NCBI GenBank assembly: GCA_963817635.1 | Contig: CAWFPR010000004.1 | Location: 1-64,000 of the forward strand | Length of the DNA stretch: 64,000 nucleotides | Direction of reading: 5' to 3' | Source of the DNA: CAWFPR01 sp963817635 | Lineage (GTDB): Bacteria; Acidobacteriota; Vicinamibacteria; Vicinamibacterales; 2-12-FULL-66-21 | In this document: positions 59,274 to 64,000 of the stretch, in pieces | Numbering within the stretch: position 1 is the first letter of the stretch | How the letters are laid out: each line of letters starts with the position of its first letter | Translations under genes and position numbers: made by a program | Notes under the pieces: model-generated | Told to the model about the DNA's origin: nothing | Database searches by the model: none | Seen by the model: only the letters and a program-made list of their open reading frames with translations

Positions 59274-59654
59274 ATGCGCTTTTGGGCTGATGCGGGCGTC
59301 TCGCCCAAGACTGTCGAGTTCCTGAAAGAACTCGGTCACGACGCCCATCACGTCCGGACGCTGGGACTGCAACGCGCCGCGGATCCTCAGCTCGTTGAGC
59401 GCGCCCGCGCGGACGGCAGCGTGATCCTGACGTTCGATCTGGACTTCGGCGAGATCCTCGCGCTCGGCATCGTCGACAAACCAAGCGTCATCATCTTCCG
59501 GCTCGCGGACGAACGCGCCGATTCCGTCAATCAGCACCTCTCAGCAGTCCTCGTTGAGCGCCTGGCTGATCTCGAAGCGGGGGCGTTGATTCTCATAGAG
59601 GACGCGCGGTACCGGCTGAGGAAGCTTCCCATTGGACGTACCGGAGACCGGTGA
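59274..59654 (+). CDS. DUF5615 PIN-like toxin
   Basis: Intact, 126 residues. MRFWADAGVSPKTVEFLKEL, LQRAADPQLVERARADGSVI and LTFDLDFGEILALGIVDKPS: the DUF5615 (PF18480) PIN-like fold, with acidic residues Asp6 and the DLD motif. The usual DE pair (LLDENLS-type) reads DAG here, so one acidic residue of the active site is replaced. PIN-type toxins are RNases; activity is uncertain because of this change. Same strand, 3 bp after the DUF433 gene. Confidence 0.8.
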   Translation: MRFWADAGVSPKTVEFLKELGHDAHHVRTLGLQRAADPQLVERARADGSVILTFDLDFGEILALGIVDKPSVIIFRLADERADSVNQHLSAVLVERLADLEAGALILIEDARYRLRKLPIGRTGDR

Positions 59655-59779
59655 TTGGCTGATCGTACACGCCGGGCGGGCCGGTGATGTCGAGCCGCAC
59701 CACCGGGCACGCCTGCCGGGGCGCGACATGCCCGCGACGGCTTTGTCGAACGACAAGGCACAACTACGCTGGTAGGCTC

Positions 59780-62431
59780 CTACTCCGCTCGCAGCGCCGT
59801 CATCGGATCGATGGCCGCGGCGCGGCGAGCCGGCAGGTACCCGGCGACCAGTGCCGTGCCGATCAGCACGGTTGAAAACACCGCAAAGATCGTCGCATCC
59901 CCGGAGGCGATGCCGAGCAGGCCGGCTTCCATGACGCGGCTGAGCGCGATTGACAGGACGAGGCCGATTCCCGCTCCGACGAGGGTCAGCCGCAGCGCCT
60001 GTACCACCGTCATCCGGACGACGTCGCGGCCGGAGGCGCCGAGCGCCATGCGCAGTCCGATTTCGTGCCGCCGCTGCGCGACGAGGTACGCGATCACCGC
60101 ATACAGACCGACCGACGCGAGGAGCAGCGCAAGCGCAGCGAACACCGTCATGATCGCCGCCAGATATTGCAGCCCGATCGTCCGCTCGCTCAACAGGCGC
60201 CGCATCGTCATCATCTCGAACACCGGCTGCGTCGGATCGACGCGCAACAGCGCCTGCCGGACCGCGCCGGCGGCTCCGGTCGGCTCGCCCGCCGTCCGGA
60301 CCACGATGCCGAAATCGGGCGTGGGCGCCTGTGCGATCGGCCGATAGAGCGTCTGGTTGTTCCGGCCGGCGAACCAGTCCTGGATGATGTCGCCGCAGAC
60401 GCCGACCACGGTCATCCATTCGCCGTCACGGAGCCGCACGCGGCGTCCGATCGGATCTTCGCCCGGCCAGTATTTCGCCGCCATGGCTTCGCTGACGACC
60501 GCCACGAGCCCGGCGCCCTCGCGGTCCGCGGTGGTGAAGCCGCGGCCGCGCTGAAGCGGAATCCGCATCGCCGTGAAGTAGTCGGGCGTGACGGTGCGAT
60601 AGTCGGCCCAGGGCCGGTTGTTCGGATCGGGAGCGGGATGGCCGTCGATGTCGAGCACGCGGGATGCATTTCCGCCGCTGGCGGGAACATTGTTGACGAC
60701 GGCGGCCTGCTCGACGCCGGGAACCGCGGCGACCGCATCGACAGCGCGCTCGAACGTACTGGCGCCTCGCGGTTTCATCGGGATAGGCGCGCTCGGGCAG
60801 CACGATCCTCATCGTGAGCACGCCGTCGGGATCGTAGCCCTGCGGGCCGTTGAGGAAGCGGTTCGTGCCCATGACGCCCAGTCCCGCGGCCACCAGCAAC
60901 GGCAGCGCGATCGACATCTCGGCGACGACGATGCCGCGACGGAGCAACTGGCGGCCGGTTGACGAGCGGCCGCCCTCCTTGAGCGCGTCGGCGACGGGCG
61001 ATCGCGCGGCCTGCAACGCGGGAAGGATGCCGAAGATGACCGCGGTCGCGAGTGCCAGGCTCAGCGTGAAGGCGAGCAGCCGGAGATCGGGACCCAACGA
61101 TTCGAAACCCGGCACGAACCGGATGATCCGGGCCGGCATGCTGACCCGCATGAAGTACAGCGCGACCCAGGCGAACCCCAGCGCCGGCGGCACGGCGATC
61201 ATCGCCAGTAGGGTGCTCTCGGTGAGCAGTTCCCGCACCACGCGCCCCCGGCTGGCCCCGAGCGCGAGCCGCACGGCGGTTTCGCGGCGGCGCTCGGCGG
61301 CGCGCGCGAGGAGCAGATTGGCGATGTTCGCGCAGGCAATCAGCAGGACGATGAATGCAGAGGCCTGCCACAGCGAGAGAATCGGTCCCAGGCCCTCGTC
61401 CATCATCCCCTGTGTCAGTGTGTAGACGCCGACGCCGCGGTCGCGATTCGCGTCGGGATAGTCCTTCGCCAGCCGCGCCGCGATGACGTCCATCTGTGAC
61501 GAGGCCTCCTCGAACGTGTGCCCCGGTGCGAGGCGGCCGATGACGGTGAGGTAGCGGCTGTCGCGCTTTGGCGCCGTCTTCGGGTCGAACGCGAGCGGGG
61601 CCCACAGGCTGGCCCCATCCGGAAACGCGAACCGGGGCGGTGCCACGCCGATGACCTGATACGGCTCGCCGTCGATCGTGATGGCGCGTCCGACAATCGA
61701 CGGGTCCCCCTCGAAGCGTCGCTTCCACAGCTCATCGCTCAGCACGACGACGTGATGCCGCCCGAACGTTTCGTCGTCATGCACGAATCCGCGGCCGAGC
61801 ACGGGCCGGACGCCGAGCGCGTCGAAATAGCCGGCCGACACCTGGAAGCCCTGCACGCGCTCCGGCTCTCCCTTGTCGAGGAGGTTGGCGTCCCACCAGC
61901 CCATCGCTGTCAGGTCGGCGAGCGTGTCGGCCTGCGCACGCCAGTCGAGGAAATTGGCGGGCGCAGCGGACTCCTTGCGGTATTCGATGCCGCGGCCCGT
62001 TTCCGACAGCATGACGACCTTGTCGGGATCGGCGAACGGGAACGGCCGCAGGACGAGGCGATCGATGATGTTGAAGATCGCGGCGTTGGCGCCGAGGCCA
62101 AGCGCCAGGGTGGCAGCCACGGCGCCGGTCAGCAGCGGACGCTTGAAGAGCGATCGCCAGGCATGCCGGACGTCCTCGAGAAAGATGCGCATGAAGAAGT
62201 CTCCGTGCCGCGAGGTGCGAACGTCGAGCGATGAGGAGCGGAAGCGCGCATGCCATGCAACCGAGAGCGCCTGTCGCCAGTACCCACGCGCCCGCGAAGC
62301 TGGAGTTGTTCCTGCAGATCGCCGAGGATCATGTCGCGCTCGGCCGGGTTGCGAAGCGCGCCGGCGATGAGCCGTTCGGCGGCCTGGGGGACGGATGGCC
62401 CGGCCCCCGGCTGGCGGCGGCTTGGCGCCAT
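59780..62431 (-). CDS. ADOP family permease (second copy), frameshifted
   Basis: Duplicated MacB/FtsX-like permease. A prefix near 62350 reads AERLIAGALRNPAERDMILG, then in another frame MRIFLEDVRHAWRSLFKRPL, TLALGLGANAAIFNIIDRLV, LLIACANIANLLLARAAERR, RLALGASRGRVVRELLTEST; after an indel near 60775 the second unit reads VFAALALLLASVGLYAVIAY and RHEIGLRMALGASGRDVVRM and ends DPMTALRAE. The prefix to permease join is also frameshifted (62200-62330). About 884 residues. The start overlaps the PadR stop (TGATG), as in the first ADOP pair. Substrate unknown. Confidence 0.88.
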
Positions 62432-62751
62432 CAGTCCAGCGCCTCGAGACCCTTCCACAGCCGCAGCAGGGCGGCGCGCGAGGCCTTCAGCGCGCGGACG
62501 GCCGCGGGCGTCACCGTGAAATAGCGGCGCGCCCGGCCGCCCCGTTCTGGCAGCGGTTCGCCCAGGCGCGAGCGCAGGCAGCCTTTCGTCTCCAGGCGAT
62601 CGAGCGCGGTGTAGAGCGCGCCGCGCGCGACCTTCCGCGCGGTCTGCGCCTCGATCTGTTCGAGGATCGGCACCGCGTAGGCCTCGTCCCCCAGCCGCAG
62701 GACCGCCAGCAGGACGATCTGTTCGAGTTCGCCGAGGTAGATGTCAGGCAT
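62431..62751 (-). CDS. PadR family transcriptional regulator (second copy)
   Basis: Intact, 106 residues. YLGELEQIVLLAVLRLGDEA, YAVPILEQIEAQTARKVARG, ALYTALDRLETKGCLRSRLG and ARRYFTVTPAAVRALKASRA form the PadR winged helix. It likely represses its own operon with the ADOP gene downstream. Upstream lie a TATATA box (62769-62774) and a CTGCA-T-TGCAG dyad (62756-62766), both at the expected promoter position. Confidence 0.9.
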   Translation of the reverse strand: MPDIYLGELEQIVLLAVLRLGDEAYAVPILEQIEAQTARKVARGALYTALDRLETKGCLRSRLGEPLPERGGRARRYFTVTPAAVRALKASRAALLRLWKGLEALD

Positions 62752-62755
62752 ATGA

Positions 62756-62774
62756 CTGCATTGCAGGCTATATA
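62756..62774 (-). promoter_or_regulatory. Candidate PadR2 promoter and operator
   Basis: On the minus strand TATATA (62769-62774) followed by the dyad CTGCAATGCAG (62756-62766), 5 bp before the ATG. No good -35 is seen, so the promoter assignment is weak. Confidence 0.3.
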
Positions 62775-62813
62775 CGCGGAGCGCAGGGCGCGCGTTCCGC
62801 GCGACGTAACAAG

Positions 62814-63446
62814 TTATTGATCGGGCGAAGAAACCTCGAATGAATCGTCTACTTCGAACCTGCCCTCACGCAGCGTCACCCGCGACACGTAGAAGCCACC
62901 CGGCAGGCCGGCCGGGGGCAACTCCAGTCGAGCCAGCGGCGGCAGCAGATCGCGCGGTGAGTGGCGAAATTCCACCACGCGTTCGATGACGGCGTGGTGA
63001 TCTCTCTGAACGCGGTATTCGCGGGTCATCTCGAGACAGGTCGTCTCGTAGGCGAGTATTTCCGGCAGGTAGTCGATGGAAAGCGCCGCCGCTGCAATCC
63101 TGCCGCCGACGAACTCCGCGAAGGCGTTCTCCTCTCCCGCGAGCTGATAGTTGGTGGGCCGGTGCTGCTCCCACAGTTCGTCGACCAGGGCGCGCAATCG
63201 GGATCCCAGCAGCACGCAGGTCATGGGAAAGGCGTAGTACACCACCTCCAGCCGATTACCTCTCGACAGGGTGCAATGGACGGACATGCCGGGCTGGGAG
63301 ACGATGGACATGATCCGGTCGCGTTCTCGTGGCGTGAGATCGTAGGAGGCGAGCCACTTGTCATCGCGGCCCTCTCGCACGTCCCGTACCCTCGGATAGG
63401 AGAGGGTCAGATCGACGACGGCCTGCTGAAATGCCTGGAGCGACAC
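62814..63446 (-). CDS. DUF692-partner protein (MbnC/HvfC/TglI-like), probable peptide-modification subunit
   Basis: About 210 residues from GTG 63446, 4 bp after the DUF692 stop, so translationally coupled. The central part AFAEFVGGRIAAAALSIDYL and PEILAYETTCLEMTREYRVQ resembles the helical core of proteins paired with DUF692 enzymes (HvfC/DUF2063, MbnC, TglI). The C terminus is beta-rich (GGFYVSRVTLREGRFEVDD). Such partners bring the precursor peptide to the DUF692 oxidase (family knowledge). No Cys-rich precursor gene is seen downstream as far as PadR2. Assignment rests on context plus faint pattern. Confidence 0.6.
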   Translation of the reverse strand: MSLQAFQQAVVDLTLSYPRVRDVREGRDDKWLASYDLTPRERDRIMSIVSQPGMSVHCTLSRGNRLEVVYYAFPMTCVLLGSRLRALVDELWEQHRPTNYQLAGEENAFAEFVGGRIAAAALSIDYLPEILAYETTCLEMTREYRVQRDHHAVIERVVEFRHSPRDLLPPLARLELPPAGLPGGFYVSRVTLREGRFEVDDSFEVSSPDQ

Positions 63447-63450
63447 CTGG

Positions 63451-64000
63451 TCACCGCATGGCCTGACCACGAACGATTTCCCGCGCGTGAGCGACCTCTT
63501 CGAGGATACCGGATTCTCCCAGCACGCCGTAGGAGGATTCGTGGAATTCGAAGGTGACACCCCTCAGGTTCTTTGCTCTGGGAACCGTCTGCTCGAGGAG
63601 TCGCCATACCGGTTCGGCGACGGCGCCTGTATGCGAGTCGGTATGGAAACCCATCATGGACACGCCGCCGGCGATGTGGATCTCGACGACGTGATCCAGG
63701 TTCAGGCCGCCGAGGTACGCGGCCGCGTCGAACCCGTGATTCACCGCATTCGTGTGAAGGTTGTGCAGGTCGAGGAGCACGCCGCTACCCGACCGTTCGC
63801 TGAGCTCGTTGAGAAACTGCTCCTCGGTAAACTCCTGGCCAGGGTAACGGAAGTAGCAGACATTGTTCTCGAGCAGGAACGGACGGCGCGTTCGCTCGGC
63901 GAAGAACCTCACCCGCGGCAGGAGCAGGTCCAGGACTTCCTGATCGTACGGGACCGGGACCAGCAACGCAGCGTTCACCTCGTGCCCCGTGCCGACGCGC
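63451..64000 (-). CDS. DUF692 multinuclear non-heme iron-dependent oxidase (MNIO), 5' end beyond window
   Basis: The C-terminal 182 residues are in the window. TIM-barrel metal-site motifs are clear: RRPFLLENNVCYFRYPGQEF, GVLLDLHNLHTNAVNHGFDA (Asp, Asn/His ligands), VVEIHIAGG and GFHTDSHTGAVAEPVWRLLE, FEFHESSYGVLGESG. DUF692 enzymes such as MbnB, TglH and ChrH oxidise cysteine or other residues in ribosomal precursor peptides. The reading frame continues through position 64000. The coupled partner gene follows directly. Enzyme class is known; product inferred. Confidence 0.88.
   Translation of the reverse strand, partial: RVGTGHEVNAALLVPVPYDQEVLDLLLPRVRFFAERTRRPFLLENNVCYFRYPGQEFTEEQFLNELSERSGSGVLLDLHNLHTNAVNHGFDAAAYLGGLNLDHVVEIHIAGGVSMMGFHTDSHTGAVAEPVWRLLEQTVPRAKNLRGVTFEFHESSYGVLGESGILEEVAHAREIVRGQAMR

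Overview
The window is high-GC DNA (roughly two thirds G+C by eye) from a Gram-negative bacterium, most likely an Acidobacteriota of the Vicinamibacteria type. The reasons are two ADOP-type (acidobacterial duplicated orphan permease) MacB-like permeases each paired with a PadR regulator, a VWFA-related protein of the acidobacterial type, a TPR/FG-GAP/ASPIC protein, and a full lipid A-Kdo-heptose LPS pathway. Many genes, above all in the first 20 kb, are broken by single-base indels in GC homopolymers while both halves stay well conserved. This looks like raw long-read or draft assembly error more than gene decay, so such genes are annotated over their full reconstructed span with the frameshift stated.

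Region 1 (1-19.3 kb) is a surface polysaccharide locus, mostly on the minus strand. It holds an ABC flippase, a WecE sugar aminotransferase, several methyltransferases, a NeuD-like acyltransferase, an adenylation enzyme + SDR + acyl carrier protein + GT2 + WbqC cassette, a large membrane protein, a winged-helix regulator, a WlbA dehydrogenase, a WbpM-like dehydratase and Gmd. The adenylation/ACP group suggests an amino-acid or acyl decoration on an amino sugar. A promoter with an operator-like dyad lies before the WbpM-like gene. 19.5-24.5 kb adds a secreted repeat protein, LhgO, RfbD and a second DegT aminotransferase.

Region 2 (24.5-31 kb) is housekeeping: smpB, pdxA, ricT, holB, a PPC-domain protein and a class A penicillin-binding protein. 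Region 3 (31-40 kb) holds the VWFA-related secreted protein, an ECF sigma/anti-sigma pair, two secreted proteins, and an ADOP permease with its PadR regulator, whose promoter is covered by two dyads. Two tRNAs (Asp, Val) follow.

Region 4 (40.4-48.6 kb) is one LPS-core/lipid A operon on the minus strand: waaA, lpxK, lpxL, waaF, gmhB, rfaE1, rfaE2-waaC and an isoprenylcysteine-methyltransferase-like gene. A 154-bp element with inverted ends sits between waaA and lpxK. Region 5 (48.7-52.2 kb) is the plus-strand gap-pgk-tpiA-secG-tRNA-Leu cluster.

Region 6 (52.4-64 kb) is accessory. It has an orphaned HigA-like antitoxin with a decayed RelE-like toxin, a CRTAC1-type protein with a redoxin, a GH31 alpha-glucosidase, a DUF433/DUF5615 toxin-antitoxin pair, a second ADOP/PadR pair, and at the right edge a DUF692 (multinuclear non-heme iron oxidase) gene coupled to its small partner. 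That last arrangement is typical of RiPP-modifying systems; its precursor peptide would lie outside the window.
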